DNA of 64,000 bases from Sphingomonas koreensis (lineage in GTDB: Bacteria; Pseudomonadota; Alphaproteobacteria; Sphingomonadales; Sphingomonadaceae). The translations under genes and the position numbers were made by a program. This document shows, one piece after another, positions 50,624 through 60,778 of this stretch. Under the pieces are notes generated by a model. The model did no database searches, had not been told where the DNA came from, and saw nothing but the letters and a program-made list of their open reading frames with translations. Position 1 is the first letter of the stretch, and each line of letters begins with the position of its first letter. The DNA lies in NCBI RefSeq assembly GCF_002797435.1, contig NZ_PGEN01000001.1, positions 2,664,501-2,728,500 of the forward strand, written 5' to 3'.

Positions 50624-52114
50624 TCAGCCGGGCGGTGCGCGGTTCGCCCGCATGACGGCGTCGGCGATGCTCTCGCGCCAGTTGCCGCGGATCGCCTCGC
50701 GTGCGTCTTCCGCGAGCTTCGGCTCGAACCGGTCCGCGGCGGCCATCGCGCCTGAATCCGCAAGGCCCAGCGCATCGGCCGCCATGCGCGCGACGCCGAG
50801 CGCGCTGGCCTCGGCGATCTCGGGGCGGACGATGGTGCGGCCGGTGAGATCGGCGAGCAGTTGTGCGAGCAGCGCGTTGCGCGCCGCGCCGCCGTCGATC
50901 GAAAGCTCGGGCAAATCGATGCCGAGGTCGGCGGCGATCGCGTCGAGCACGTCGCCGATCTGAAGTGCGATGGCCTCGAGCGTCGCACGCGCGACATGGG
51001 CGGGGCGCGTGGCGAGCGTCATGCCGCTGATCGTACCGCGCGCGCCGGTCTGCCAGTGCGGCGCGCCGAGGCCGGCGAGCGCGGGGACGAAGACCACGCC
51101 CTCGCTGCTCTCGACGCTGGCCGCGAGATCGGTGAGTGCCTGCTCATCGGCGAGGCCGAGCAGGGCAGTGGCGAAGGCCGCGGCATGGCCGGAGACCGAG
51201 ATATTGCCCTCGATCGCGTGCTGCGCGCCGGTGCCGGTGCGGCTCCATGCGATCGTGCTGGAGAGGCCGTGCGATGAGCGCACGCGTCCGGCGGTGGCGG
51301 CCATCAGCGAGCTGCCGGTACCGATCGTCGCCTTGACTCGGCCGGGCGCGAGGATGCCGTGCGCGAACAGCGCGGCGTGGCTGTCGCCGAGCAGCACCTG
51401 AACCGGCGTGCCCGCGGGCAGCGCGGTGAGGCCGGGCGCGACCGTGCCGAAGCCGCCGTCCGACGGCGCGATGCGCGGCAGGATGGCGAGCGGTACGTCG
51501 AAGATGCGGGCAAGCTCCGCATCCCAATCGAGCGTGTCGAGGTTGAACAGTTGGGTGCGTGACGCGTTGCTGTGATCGGTCGCATGGACCTTGCCGCCCG
51601 TCAGGTTCCACAACAGCCAGCTGTCGATCGTGCCGCATTTGATCTCGCCCGCGTTCGCGCGGTCGCGGGCGCCGGGGATCGTGTCGAGCAGCCAGCCGAT
51701 CTTGGCGGCGGGGAAGAGCGGATCGATACCGAGTCCGCTGCGCGCGACGATCGCGTCCTCGAGCCCTGCGGCGCGCAGGTCGGCGCAACGTTCGGCCGAG
51801 CGCGCGCATTGCCAGATCACCGCCGGTGCGACCGGCCGGCCGGTGTCCGCTTCCCACAGCACCACCGTCTCGCGCTGGTTGGAGATGGCGAGCGCGGCGA
51901 TCTGTGCGTCGGGCGCGGCGGCGACGAGCTCGGCGATCAGCGCGGCGACCGCTTCCCAGATGTCCGACGCCGATTGCTCGGCCCAGCCCGGCTGCGGATA
52001 GGTCACCTGCATCGACCGCGAGCGCGAAATCACCACCGAACCATCAGCCGCCACCAGCAGCGCCTTGGTGTTGGTCGTGCCCTGATCGATGGCAAGGATG
52101 GCCGGGCCGGACAT
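50624..52114 (-). CDS. aplK: FGGY-family sugar kinase, probable D-apulose kinase
   Basis: This is a 496-residue glycerol/xylulose-kinase-like protein. Phosphate 1 motif: AIDQGTTNTKALLV. Further parts are NQRETVVLWEADTG, GTIDSWLLWNLTGG, LGDSHAALFAHG and GTGSSLMA; near the end SIDGGAARNALLAQLLADL. It phosphorylates a ketopentose with ATP in the cytosol. Apulose is inferred from the adjoining split transketolase, the isomerase across the divergent promoter, and the GH140-type gene. D-xylulose or another ketose remains possible. ATG 52114 forms TGATG with the transketolase stop codon. Confidence 0.75.
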   Translation of the reverse strand: MSGPAILAIDQGTTNTKALLVAADGSVVISRSRSMQVTYPQPGWAEQSASDIWEAVAALIAELVAAAPDAQIAALAISNQRETVVLWEADTGRPVAPAVIWQCARSAERCADLRAAGLEDAIVARSGLGIDPLFPAAKIGWLLDTIPGARDRANAGEIKCGTIDSWLLWNLTGGKVHATDHSNASRTQLFNLDTLDWDAELARIFDVPLAILPRIAPSDGGFGTVAPGLTALPAGTPVQVLLGDSHAALFAHGILAPGRVKATIGTGSSLMAATAGRVRSSHGLSSTIAWSRTGTGAQHAIEGNISVSGHAAAFATALLGLADEQALTDLAASVESSEGVVFVPALAGLGAPHWQTGARGTISGMTLATRPAHVARATLEAIALQIGDVLDAIAADLGIDLPELSIDGGAARNALLAQLLADLTGRTIVRPEIAEASALGVARMAADALGLADSGAMAAADRFEPKLAEDAREAIRGNWRESIADAVMRANRAPPG

Positions 52115-53073
52115 CAGGCGGCCCTTGTGCCCAGCAACTCGCGCGCGGCGGCGACGATGCCGGTGGCGGACAGGCCGTAGCGTTCCATCAGCCACGCTGC
52201 CGAACCGGTCGGCAGGAAGCCGGGGAAGCCCAGCATCCGCATCGGCACCGGATCATGCTGCGCGCAATGTTCGGCGATCGCGCCGCCAAGGCCGCCTTGC
52301 GCAAGTCCTTCCTCGGCGGTGACGATCGCCCCGATCTGCGCCGCGGCGGCGATCAGATCGGTATCCAGCGGCGACACGGTCGCCATATTGATGACCCGCG
52401 CGGCAATGCCCTCGGCGGCGAGCGTTTGCGCTGCGGCCAGCGCGTGGTGGACCAGCGTGCCGTTGACGACGATGGCGATGTCGCCGCCCTCGCGCAGCAC
52501 CTCACCCCTGCCGATCGCGAAGGCCGCGCCTTCGGGGCGGTCCAGTGCGGGCACGGGCATGCGGCTGATCTTGATATAGACCGGCCCGTCATACGCGGCC
52601 GCGGCGCGGATCGCCTCGGCGGTCTCCCACGGGTCGGCGGGGACGATCACCGTCAGCTTGTCGATCGCGCGCAGCCAGGCGACGTCCTCGATGCTGTGGT
52701 GCGTCGCTCCGAGCTCGCCATAGGCGACGCCCGAGGAGATGCCGCACAGCTTCACATTCTGCTGGCTGTATGCGCAGTCGGCCTTGATCTGCTCCATCGC
52801 GCGCGCGGTGAGGAAGCAGCCCGCGCCACTGACGAACGGGATCTTGCCGCCATTGGCGAGGCCAGCGCCGACGCCGACCATATTCTGTTCGGCGATGCCG
52901 ACATTGATCAGGCGATCCGGAAAACGCTCGCGAAACTTGCCGAGCTTGGATGAACCGACCGAGTCATTGACCACTGCGACGATGCGGCTGTCATTGGCGG
53001 CGAGTTCCTCGACGGTGCGGACATAGGCGTCGCGGCAGTCGAACATGCCGGCGGCGGGTGCTGCGGCGGCCAT
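52114..53073 (-). CDS. aptB: Transketolase C-terminal subunit, probable apulose-4-phosphate transketolase subunit B
   Basis: This is a 319-residue protein matching the pyrimidine-binding and C-terminal domains of transketolase. Visible are DSVGSSKLGKFRERFPDRLINVGIAEQNMVGVGAGLA with the catalytic Glu in AEQN, ISSGVAYGELGATHHSIEDVAWLRAI, and ATVSPLDTDLI. Split transketolases of this kind, next to an FGGY kinase, act on apulose 4-phosphate, moving glycolaldehyde to glyceraldehyde 3-phosphate. The start at 53073 overlaps the subunit A stop codon; MFDCRDAY at 53046 is an alternative. Confidence 0.8.
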   Translation of the reverse strand: MAAAAPAAGMFDCRDAYVRTVEELAANDSRIVAVVNDSVGSSKLGKFRERFPDRLINVGIAEQNMVGVGAGLANGGKIPFVSGAGCFLTARAMEQIKADCAYSQQNVKLCGISSGVAYGELGATHHSIEDVAWLRAIDKLTVIVPADPWETAEAIRAAAAYDGPVYIKISRMPVPALDRPEGAAFAIGRGEVLREGGDIAIVVNGTLVHHALAAAQTLAAEGIAARVINMATVSPLDTDLIAAAAQIGAIVTAEEGLAQGGLGGAIAEHCAQHDPVPMRMLGFPGFLPTGSAAWLMERYGLSATGIVAAARELLGTRAA

Positions 53074-53945
53074 CAGTTCATCTCCGCTTCGAGTTCGGCG
53101 ATCGCCTGGGCATATTGTTCGGGATTGGGCACGCCGTGGTGCCAGCCGGCCTGATCGCGCATGAAGCTGACGCCCTGGCCCTTATGCGTGTCGGCGATGA
53201 CGACCAGCGGCTTGGAGCGCGGCTGCGCGGCGCGGTCGAAGGTTTCGAGCAGTGCGGCGTGGTCATGGCCATCGACCCCCGCGACGTCCCAGCCGAAGGC
53301 GCGCCATTTGTCGGCGAGCGGCTCGAGGCTGTTGGTATCCTCGGTCCCGGCCCCCTGCTGGAGCCGGTTGCGATCGACGATCACGGTGAGGTTGCCGAGG
53401 CCGCGGTGGCCGGCGAACATCGCCGCTTCCCACATGCTGCCTTCCTGCAGCTCGCCATCGCCGGTGAGCGCGAAAACGCGATAGTCCGCCTTGTCGATCT
53501 GACCCGCTACGGCGATGCCGACGGCGACCGGAAGCCCGTGGCCGAGCGGACCGGTATTGGTCTCTACCCCGGGCAGATAGGTGCGGTTGGGGTGGCCGTT
53601 CAGCCGCGATTCGGGCTTGAGGTAGGTTTCGAGTTCTTCCTCTTCGAAGAAACCCGCCCCGGCCAGCGCCGTGTACAGGGCGCCGGTGCAGTGACCCTTG
53701 CTCATCACGAAACGGTCACGGTCCGGGGCGGTAGGGGAGGACCCTTCGATACGAAGAATGTCGAAATAAAGCGTGGCGAGGATGTCTGCAGACGAAAGGT
53801 CGCCGCCGGGATGGCCCTGACCGGCATCGACGATCATCCGGAGCAGGCGGCGGCGCATCCAATTGGCGCGCGCGCGGACGTACGCAGCACGTGTTTCCAG
53901 CGTGTACGTGTCGTTATTCCGGCTCTCGAGCCCAACTCTGTTCAT
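53073..53945 (-). CDS. aptA: Transketolase N-terminal subunit, probable apulose-4-phosphate transketolase subunit A
   Basis: This is a 290-residue protein with the thiamine-diphosphate-binding half of transketolase. Visible are GQGHPGGDLSSADILATLYF, RDRFVMSKGHCTGALY, GPLGHGLPVAVGIA, and the ThDP/Mg motif GDGELQEGSMWEAA ... IVDRNRLQQGAGTED. It is the first gene of the leftward operon and forms the active enzyme with subunit B. ATG 53945 was chosen; the divergent promoter and a palindromic site lie upstream. Confidence 0.82.
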   Translation of the reverse strand: MNRVGLESRNNDTYTLETRAAYVRARANWMRRRLLRMIVDAGQGHPGGDLSSADILATLYFDILRIEGSSPTAPDRDRFVMSKGHCTGALYTALAGAGFFEEEELETYLKPESRLNGHPNRTYLPGVETNTGPLGHGLPVAVGIAVAGQIDKADYRVFALTGDGELQEGSMWEAAMFAGHRGLGNLTVIVDRNRLQQGAGTEDTNSLEPLADKWRAFGWDVAGVDGHDHAALLETFDRAAQPRSKPLVVIADTHKGQGVSFMRDQAGWHHGVPNPEQYAQAIAELEAEMN

Positions 53946-53989
53946 ATCCTCTCCTGCCCGCCGGATAGCGGATGTTGAAACCGAACGCA

Positions 53990-54005
53990 ATAATAGTCAT
54001 ATTAT
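53990..54005. promoter_or_regulatory. ATAATA-N4-TATTAT inverted repeat at the divergent promoter
   Basis: The repeat lies 45 nt before the aptA-like gene and overlaps a minus-strand TATAAT box. A second AT-rich imperfect dyad, TCGAATGAAGTTTCGA, follows at about 54012-54027. Both are candidate operators for the DeoR-family regulator encoded across the gap. A related ATAATA-C-TATTAT site occurs before the GH140-type gene. Confidence 0.55.
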
Positions 54006-54213
54006 ATGCGATATCGAATGAAGTTTCGAATATTTTCGTTTTCTATCGATATGGGTAAAAATTGACAAGAGCCGAAAGGCGGCGGTAGGAAAGGAAGAGG
54101 GCCCGATGGTCCCGAATGGGTGCCAAATCAGGCAGATAGGCAGGAGCGGGGATGTCGGAATCGACCAGCTGGTGCGGGCCATTCCGCGGCGCATTGCAGC
54201 TCAAGGAGGTCGC

Positions 54214-54999
54214 ATGAGCGGCGAGCGGCGGGCGCGGATGCTCGGCGAGGCGCGACGGAACAAGATTCTCGAATGGCTTCAGGAAGAGGGCAGCGCGCGC
54301 GTGCGCAGCCTGGCCGAGGCGTTCGGGGTTTCCGAAGTCACCGTGCGCCAGGATCTCGAGAAGCTCGAGTCGGACGGGCATATCGTCCGCGAGCACGGCG
54401 GCGCGTTCCTCAAGTCGGTGACGCAGCAGGTGCGCGCGATGGCGCTTCAGCATCACGAGAACATGGACGCCAAGCAGCGCATCGGCCGCGCGGCGGCGGC
54501 GATGGTCGGTGATGGCGAGACGATCATCCTCGATTCGGGATCGACCACCACCGAGATCGCCGCGCAGCTTTCCGGCCGGCGCGACATGACCGTGATCACC
54601 AACGCGCTGAACATCGCGCTGATGCTCGGCGCCGAGCCGGGGTTCGACATCCATATGACCGGCGGTCATTTCAAGGCGCCGACGCTGTCGCTGTCGGGCG
54701 AGCGCTCCGCCGACTATTTTCGCGGGCTGTTCGTCCAGAAGCTGTTCCTCGCGACCGCGGCGATCGATCTGGAGGCGGGGCTCACCTATCCGGCGCTGTC
54801 CGACATTCCGGTCAAGCGCGCGATGATCGAGGCGGCGGAGAAGGTCATCCTCGTCGCCGATTCGAGCAAGATCGGGCAGCGCTCGTTCAGCGCCCTGGGC
54901 GGGATCGAGCTCGTGCATCTGCTGGTGACCGACGCGGGAATCCGCGACGAAGACCGCGCCGCGATCGAGGCCGCCGGGGTCGAGGTGATGGTCGCCTGA
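54214..54999 (+). CDS. DeoR-family transcriptional regulator
   Basis: This is a 261-residue repressor. The N-terminal DeoR helix-turn-helix is [31 protein letters not shown], then VREHGGAF. The DeoR C-terminal sugar-phosphate sensor domain has [35 protein letters not shown] and [16 protein letters not shown] phosphorylated intermediate such as apulose 4-phosphate is the likely inducer. A perfect AAGGAGGT lies just before ATG 54214, deciding the start. It begins the rightward operon of eight genes. Confidence 0.92.
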   Translation: MSGERRARMLGEARRNKILEWLQEEGSARVRSLAEAFGVSEVTVRQDLEKLESDGHIVREHGGAFLKSVTQQVRAMALQHHENMDAKQRIGRAAAAMVGDGETIILDSGSTTTEIAAQLSGRRDMTVITNALNIALMLGAEPGFDIHMTGGHFKAPTLSLSGERSADYFRGLFVQKLFLATAAIDLEAGLTYPALSDIPVKRAMIEAAEKVILVADSSKIGQRSFSALGGIELVHLLVTDAGIRDEDRAAIEAAGVEVMVA

Positions 55000-55048
55000 A
55001 TCTTTCCGGCGTCTTGCGCCGCACATTCCTGAAACAAGGATCAAGCAT

Positions 55049-56029
55049 GTGAGCAATCAGAAATACGGGGCCGGCATCTGGCACTTCGCGACCTTCGTCG
55101 ATCGCTATGCGACCGATGGCTATGGCCCGGCGCGGTCGCTGATCGAGATGATCGATATCGCCGGGCAGGTCGATGACCTGTCGGTGGTCGACATCAACTA
55201 TCCCTTTGTCGACCCCAGCCTGTCGCTCGATACGGTCGAGGAGGCGCTCAAGCGCAACAACCTCTCGGTCATCGGCATCACGCCCGAAATCTACACGCGC
55301 CAGTTCGCCAAGGGGGCCTTCACCAACCCCGATGCCGGCATCCGCCGCCTCGCCAACGAGATGTGCAACGAGGCCGCAAACGTCGTCCGCCGTTTCGGCG
55401 CGGACTATGTGAAGCTCTGGCCGGGCCAGGATGGCTGGGACTATCCCTTCCAGGTCGATCACCGGAAACTGTGGCAGCAGAGCGTCGAGGGTATCGGCGA
55501 ACTGGCCAGCCAGAATCCCGACCTCAAATTCGTGATCGAGTACAAGCCGCGCGAGCCGCGCTGCCACATGAGCTATGACAGCGTGTCGCGCACCCTGCTG
55601 GGCATCGAGCGGATGGGCCTGCCCAATGTCGGCATCCTGCTCGATTTCGGCCATGCGCTGTACGGCGGCGAGAGCCCGGCGGATTCAGCGCAGCTCGCGA
55701 TCGACCACGGCCGCTTGTTCGGCATGGACGTGAACGACAATTTCCGCGGCTGGGACGATGATCTGATGGCCGGATCGGTCCATCCGATCGAGCTCTTCGA
55801 ATTCTTCTACACGCTGCGCAAGAACCAGTGGGAGGGCGTGTGGCAGCTCGACCAGTTCCCGTTCCGCGAGGATTCGGTCGCCGTCGCCAATGGCGCGATC
55901 AGCTTCCTCAAGGGCATCGAACGCGCGCTCGACAAGCTCGACTTCGAGGCGATGCAGGACGCGCAGGACCGCCACGACGCGGTGACCGCGCTGCGGCTGG
56001 CGCGCGAAGCGCTGTTCACGTCCTTCTGA
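55049..56029 (+). CDS. apsI: TIM-barrel sugar isomerase, probable D-apiose isomerase
   Basis: This is a 326-residue protein of the xylose-isomerase-like TIM-barrel family. Metal-binding residues are in [40 protein letters not shown] and [10 protein letters not shown]-apiose isomerase and L-rhamnose isomerase-like proteins both belong to this superfamily. The kinase, split transketolase and GH140-type neighbours favour apiose to apulose. The start is GTG 55049 with AAGGA upstream; the ATG two bases earlier is stopped at once by TGA. Confidence 0.75.
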   Translation: MSNQKYGAGIWHFATFVDRYATDGYGPARSLIEMIDIAGQVDDLSVVDINYPFVDPSLSLDTVEEALKRNNLSVIGITPEIYTRQFAKGAFTNPDAGIRRLANEMCNEAANVVRRFGADYVKLWPGQDGWDYPFQVDHRKLWQQSVEGIGELASQNPDLKFVIEYKPREPRCHMSYDSVSRTLLGIERMGLPNVGILLDFGHALYGGESPADSAQLAIDHGRLFGMDVNDNFRGWDDDLMAGSVHPIELFEFFYTLRKNQWEGVWQLDQFPFREDSVAVANGAISFLKGIERALDKLDFEAMQDAQDRHDAVTALRLAREALFTSF

Positions 56030-57375
56030 TGCGGCTGGTTTCCACCTTCCTGTCGCTCGCCTGCGCCGGCCCGGCCTTGGCGCAGAGCGAGATTCCCAAG
56101 GTGCCCGCCTTTCCGGGTGCCGAGGGAGCGGGACGTTTTTCCGAAGGCGGGCGCGGTGGACGGGTGATCGCGGTCACCAACCTGAACGATTCCGGGCCGG
56201 GCAGTCTGCGCGCGGCGCTGGAGGCAGATCGGCCGCGGACGGTCGTGTTCAACGTCTCGGGCACGATCGCGCTCAAGTCCGACATCACCATCACCAACGG
56301 GCGACTGACCATCGCCGGGCAGACCGCGCCCGGCGACGGCATCACGATCCGCGACCGCTCGCTCAACATCGCGGCAAATGACGTCGTGGTGCGTTACATT
56401 CGCGCGCGGCTGGGCGCAGCGTCGGGGACGCAGCAGGACGCGATCAGCGTGACGAAGGGGCGACGGATCATCCTCGATCATGTCTCGGCCAGCTGGTCGA
56501 TCGACGAGACGCTGTCGGCATCGACCCATTACGACAAGCCGGGTGACGGGGTGTGGGATCTGACCGTGCAATGGTCGATCATCGCCAACTCGCTGCGCAA
56601 GTCGAACCACGACAAGGGCGAGCATGGCTTTGGCAGCCTGATCCGCGCGGCGCGGGGGGCGAAGATCAGCTGGCACCATAATCTCTGGGCCAACCATCTC
56701 GATCGCATGCCGCGCCCCGGCAACTATTCGCTGCCGAGCGAGGATAGCGAAGGCGCACTGTTCGAGTTCCGCTCCAACGTCTTCTACAATTGGGGCAAGG
56801 AGCGCGCCGGCTATAATTACGACGTCTCGACCCACGCCCGGTACAATTTCATCGACAACGCCTATGTCGCCGGACCCGACAGCAAGGGCGCCTTCGCGTT
56901 CGAGGAGCAGAACCAGCTCGCGCGCGCCTTCTGGTCCGGCAACAGCATGAACGGCGCGATCCCCGCGGATCAGAAGACGCTGGTGAAGGGCAACATCCCC
57001 GTCGGCTATTGGCTCGACGCGCCGCTCGATGTCGGCGCGGTGGCGTCCGATCCGGCGCCGCGGGCCTATGATCGCGTGTTGGCGGGCGCGGGCGCTTCGC
57101 TGGCGCGTGACGCAGTTGACCTCAAGATCGTGGCAGGCGTGCGCGGCAAAACCGGGCGGATCATCGACAACGAGGCGCAGGACGGCGGCTGGCCGGCGCT
57201 GCGTTCGGGCACCGCACCGGCCGACAGCGATCAGGACGGCATGCCCGATGCATGGGAGCGCGCCCGCGGTCTCGATCCCGCCCGGGCCGATGGAGCCGCA
57301 GATCGCAACCGCGACGGCTACAGCAATCTCGAGGAATATCTGAACGAACTCGCCGCCGGAAAGGGTGCCGCATGA
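56029..57375 (+). CDS. Secreted pectate lyase-like protein (polysaccharide lyase family 1)
   Basis: This is a 448-residue protein with signal peptide [17 protein letters not shown] and a right-handed parallel beta-helix. Visible are [59 protein letters not shown] and [28 protein letters not shown] calcium-binding-like segment lies near the C-terminus. It cleaves polygalacturonan backbones outside the inner membrane, probably yielding oligosaccharides for the TonB receptor. ATG 56029 forms TGATG with the isomerase stop codon. Confidence 0.88.
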   Translation: MRLVSTFLSLACAGPALAQSEIPKVPAFPGAEGAGRFSEGGRGGRVIAVTNLNDSGPGSLRAALEADRPRTVVFNVSGTIALKSDITITNGRLTIAGQTAPGDGITIRDRSLNIAANDVVVRYIRARLGAASGTQQDAISVTKGRRIILDHVSASWSIDETLSASTHYDKPGDGVWDLTVQWSIIANSLRKSNHDKGEHGFGSLIRAARGAKISWHHNLWANHLDRMPRPGNYSLPSEDSEGALFEFRSNVFYNWGKERAGYNYDVSTHARYNFIDNAYVAGPDSKGAFAFEEQNQLARAFWSGNSMNGAIPADQKTLVKGNIPVGYWLDAPLDVGAVASDPAPRAYDRVLAGAGASLARDAVDLKIVAGVRGKTGRIIDNEAQDGGWPALRSGTAPADSDQDGMPDAWERARGLDPARADGAADRNRDGYSNLEEYLNELAAGKGAA

Positions 57376-58511
57376 TCATCGCCTCCTCCCATGATTTCGA
57401 GAAGGCGGCGCGGCGGCGGGTGCCGCGCTTCCTGTTCGATTATGCCGAGGGCGGCGCCTATGACGAGGTGACGCTGGGACGGAACGTCAGCGATCTCGCC
57501 GCAATCGCGCTGCGCCAGCGCGTGCTGAAGGATGTCGCGAACGTCGATCTGAAAACGACGCTGTTCGGGCGTGAGGTCGCGCTGCCGGTTGCGCTCGGCC
57601 CGGTCGGGATCAGCGGCATGTATGCTCGCCGCGGCGAGGTGCAGGCGGCGCGCGCGGCGAAGGCGGCGGGCATCCCCACCTGTCTCTCAACTGTGTCGAT
57701 CTGCGCGCTTGAGGAGGTGGCAGCGGCGGCCGACCCCTTCTGGTTCCAGCTCTATGTGATCCGCGACCGTGGCTTCATGCGCGACCTGATCGCGCGCGCC
57801 AAGGCGGCGGGTGCGGAGGCGATGGTGTTCACCGTCGACATGCCGATCCCCGGCGCGCGCTACCGTTCGGAACATTCGGGCATGGCCGGACCGAACGCAC
57901 GGTTGCGCCAGATCCTGCAGGCGATCGGCAAGCCGCACTGGGCGTGGGACGTCGGGTTGATGGGCCGCCCGCACACGCTTGGCAACCTCGCCCCCGTGCT
58001 CGGCAAGGACAGCGGTCTCAGCGATTATATGGGCTGGCTCGGCAAGAATTTCGATCCTTCGATCCAGTGGAAGGATCTCGACTGGATCCGCGCCGAATGG
58101 GATCGCCCGCTGATCATCAAGGGCATCCTCGACCCCGAGGATGCGCGAGAGGCTGCGGCCATCGGCGCGAACGGCATCGTCGTGTCCAACCATGGCGGGC
58201 GTCAGCTCGACGGCGTGCTGTCGAGCGCGCGGGCGCTTCCGCCGATCGCCGATGCGGTGGGCGGTCAGCTCACCGTACTCGCAGATGGTGGCATTCGCAC
58301 CGGACTCGATGTCGTGCGGATGCTGGCGCTGGGCGCAGACGGCGTGCTGCTCGGTCGCGCCTGGGTCTATGCGTTGGCGGCGCAGGGTGAGGCTGGGGTG
58401 ACCAAGCTGCTCGCCCTGATCGCACGCGAAATGAAGGTCGCGATGACGCTGACCGGGGTCAACCGGATCGGGGCGATCGATCGCTCGATCCTTGCTGAAG
58501 GTGTAAAATGA
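57372..58511 (+). CDS. lldD: FMN-dependent L-lactate dehydrogenase
   Basis: This is a 379-residue member of the alpha-hydroxy-acid oxidase family. Visible are [32 protein letters not shown]-contacting [26 protein letters not shown]-like [27 protein letters not shown], and the catalytic His in [13 protein letters not shown] followed by [10 protein letters not shown]. It oxidises L-lactate to pyruvate at the membrane. L-lactate is an end product of the sphingomonad L-rhamnose route, which fits the next gene. It overlaps the pectate lyase stop codon as ATGA. Confidence 0.92.
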   Translation: MIIASSHDFEKAARRRVPRFLFDYAEGGAYDEVTLGRNVSDLAAIALRQRVLKDVANVDLKTTLFGREVALPVALGPVGISGMYARRGEVQAARAAKAAGIPTCLSTVSICALEEVAAAADPFWFQLYVIRDRGFMRDLIARAKAAGAEAMVFTVDMPIPGARYRSEHSGMAGPNARLRQILQAIGKPHWAWDVGLMGRPHTLGNLAPVLGKDSGLSDYMGWLGKNFDPSIQWKDLDWIRAEWDRPLIIKGILDPEDAREAAAIGANGIVVSNHGGRQLDGVLSSARALPPIADAVGGQLTVLADGGIRTGLDVVRMLALGADGVLLGRAWVYALAAQGEAGVTKLLALIAREMKVAMTLTGVNRIGAIDRSILAEGVK

Positions 58512-59272
58512 AGCTTCTGGAAGGCAAGACCGTGCTGGTCACCGGCGGATCGACCGGCATCGGCCGCGCTGCGGCGATCGGCGCCGCACGGCATGGCGCG
58601 AACGTCGCGATCAACTATGCGTCGAGCGACGACAAGGCAGCCTCGTGCGTCGCCGAGATCGAGGCACTGGGCAAGCGTGGCCTGGCGGTGAAGGGCGACG
58701 TTGCCCTGCCCGAAACCGCGACCGATTTCGTCAGCAAGGCCGTCGCGGCGTTCGGCCGCGTCGATGTGATGGTGTCCAACGCCGGCATCTGCCCGTTTCA
58801 TGCCTTTCTCGACATGCCGGTCGAGACCGTCGACCGCACTTTCCGCGTCAATCTCCACGGCGCCTATTACATGGTGCAGGCCGCGGCGAACCAGATGGTG
58901 AAGCAGGGTGAGGGCGGCGCGATCGTCGCGGTATCGTCGATCTCGGCGCTCGTCGGCGGCGAGTATCAGACGCACTACACGCCGACCAAGGCGGGGGTGC
59001 ATTCGCTGATGCAGTCCGCCGCGATCGCGCTGGGCAAGCACGGCATTCGCTGCAATTCGGTGCTGCCCGGCACGATCCTGACCGAGATCAACAAGGATGA
59101 TCTCGCCGATCAAGACAAGCGCGACCGCATGACCGCGCGCATCCCGCTCGGGCGATTGGGCGAGTCCGAGGATCTGGCAGGACCGATCGTGTTCCTGGCC
59201 TCCGACATGGCCGCATACGTCACCGGTGCGGCGCTGCTGGTCGATGGCGGCGCCTTCGTGAACCTGCAGTAG
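58508..59272 (+). CDS. SDR-family dehydrogenase, probable L-rhamnose 1-dehydrogenase
   Basis: This is a 254-residue classical SDR. Cofactor motif: [11 protein letters not shown]. Catalytic Ser in [10 protein letters not shown] and YxxxK in YTPTK. The blocks [43 protein letters not shown] and [17 protein letters not shown] match, as I recall it, the Azotobacter vinelandii L-rhamnose 1-dehydrogenase. The enzyme would oxidise L-rhamnose to rhamnono-lactone. Lactonase and dehydratase genes of that pathway are not in the window. It overlaps lldD by 4 nt. Confidence 0.78.
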   Translation: MKLLEGKTVLVTGGSTGIGRAAAIGAARHGANVAINYASSDDKAASCVAEIEALGKRGLAVKGDVALPETATDFVSKAVAAFGRVDVMVSNAGICPFHAFLDMPVETVDRTFRVNLHGAYYMVQAAANQMVKQGEGGAIVAVSSISALVGGEYQTHYTPTKAGVHSLMQSAAIALGKHGIRCNSVLPGTILTEINKDDLADQDKRDRMTARIPLGRLGESEDLAGPIVFLASDMAAYVTGAALLVDGGAFVNLQ

Positions 59273-59284
59273 GGACATCGCGCC

Positions 59285-60778
59285 GTGTCGCTCGCCATGC
59301 CTCCCCCCGATCCCGCGACATTGGCGCGGCGGGCGGAGATCGTGGCGGCGATGCGGGCGATCGTGCCGGGTGAGGGCGTGATCGACGCGCTCGAAGCGCT
59401 TCGCCCCTACGAATCCGATGCGTTGACCGCCTATGCGCAGGTGCCGTTGCTGGTGGTGCTGCCCGAGACGGTCGAACAGGTCGCGGCGGTGCTGCGCTGG
59501 TGCCACGAAAACCGGGTGAAGGTGGTGCCGCGCGGTGCGGGCACCTCGCTCTCGGGCGGTGCGCTCCCGCTTGCCGATGGCGTGCTGCTGGGCATGGCCA
59601 GGTTCAACCGCGTCCTCGACATCGACTATGCCGATCGCGTTGCGGTGGTGCAGCCGGGCGTCACCAACCTCGCCATCACCCGCGCCGTCGAGGATGCCGG
59701 CTTCTACTACGCGCCCGATCCGTCGAGCCAGATCGCCTGCACGATCGGCGGCAATGTCGCCGAGAATTCGGGCGGGGTGCATTGCCTCAAATACGGCCTC
59801 ACCACCAACAACGTGCTCGGCGTCGAACTGGTGACGATCGAGGGCGAGGTTGTGCGTCTCGGGGGACGCGGGCTCGAGCCGGCCGGACTCGACCTTCTCG
59901 GGGTGATCGTCGGGTCCGAAGGTCTGCTCGGCGTGGTCACCGAAGTCACCGTGCGGATCCTGCCGCGGCCCGAAACGGCAAAGGCGCTGCTGATCGGCTT
60001 TCCCGATGTCGAGAGCGCCGGGGTCTGCGTCGCGCAAATCATCGCCGCGGGGATCATCCCGGCGGGGATGGAGATGATGGATAAGCCCGCGATCAACGCC
60101 GCCGAGGCGTTCGTCAACGCGGGCTATCCGCTCGACGTCGAGGCGCTGCTGATCGTCGAGCTTGACGGGCCGGGCGCCGAATGCGGCCATCTCACCGGTG
60201 AGGTCGAGGCCATCGCGCGCGCCCACGGCGCCGTGTCGGTGCAGGCGTCGCGCGACGATGCCGAACGCGCGCTGTTCTGGGCGGGGCGCAAGGCGGCTTT
60301 CCCGGCGGCGGGCCGCATCTCGCCCGACTATTACTGCATGGACGGCACCATCCCTCGTCGCCGCCTGCCCGAGGTGCTGACGCGGATGAAGGCCCTGTCG
60401 GAACAGTACGGCCTCGGCGTCATCAACGTATTCCATGCCGGGGACGGCAATCTCCACCCGCTGATCCTCTACGATGCCAACCAGCCCGGCCAGCTCGAAC
60501 GGGCCGAGGCGTTCGGCGCGGATATTCTCAAGCTCTGCGTCGAGGTCGGCGGCGTGCTGACCGGCGAGCACGGCGTCGGGGTCGAGAAGCGCGACCTGAT
60601 GCACACGATGTTCAGCGAGACCGACCTTGCCCAGCAGCAGCGGGTGAAATGCGCCTTCGATCCCGAATTGCTGCTCAACCCCGGCAAGATGTTTCCTGAA
60701 CTCCACCGCTGCGCCGAGCTGGGCCGGATGCACGTCCATCGCGGGCAGGTGCCGTTCCCCGAACTGCCGCGCTTCTGA
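59285..60778 (+). CDS. glcD: FAD-linked oxidase, glycolate/D-lactate oxidase subunit GlcD
   Basis: This is a 497-residue VAO-type flavoprotein. The FAD-binding domain has VVPRGAGTSLSGGALP, VQPGVTNLAITRA and IGGNVAENSGGVHCLKYG. The C-terminal domain has VFHAGDGNLHPLILYD and GGVLTGEHGVGVEKRD. With GlcE and GlcF it forms the membrane-associated oxidase of glycolate or D-lactate. Glycolate is a plausible side product of apiose or glycolaldehyde metabolism. The start is GTG 59285 with AGGGA upstream; an ATG lies at 59297. Confidence 0.93.
   Translation: MSLAMPPPDPATLARRAEIVAAMRAIVPGEGVIDALEALRPYESDALTAYAQVPLLVVLPETVEQVAAVLRWCHENRVKVVPRGAGTSLSGGALPLADGVLLGMARFNRVLDIDYADRVAVVQPGVTNLAITRAVEDAGFYYAPDPSSQIACTIGGNVAENSGGVHCLKYGLTTNNVLGVELVTIEGEVVRLGGRGLEPAGLDLLGVIVGSEGLLGVVTEVTVRILPRPETAKALLIGFPDVESAGVCVAQIIAAGIIPAGMEMMDKPAINAAEAFVNAGYPLDVEALLIVELDGPGAECGHLTGEVEAIARAHGAVSVQASRDDAERALFWAGRKAAFPAAGRISPDYYCMDGTIPRRRLPEVLTRMKALSEQYGLGVINVFHAGDGNLHPLILYDANQPGQLERAEAFGADILKLCVEVGGVLTGEHGVGVEKRDLMHTMFSETDLAQQQRVKCAFDPELLLNPGKMFPELHRCAELGRMHVHRGQVPFPELPRF

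Noticed and set aside
58367-60739. 790-codon minus-strand open frame
   Set aside because: It runs antisense through lldD, the SDR and glcD and resembles no protein; GC-rich shadow frame.
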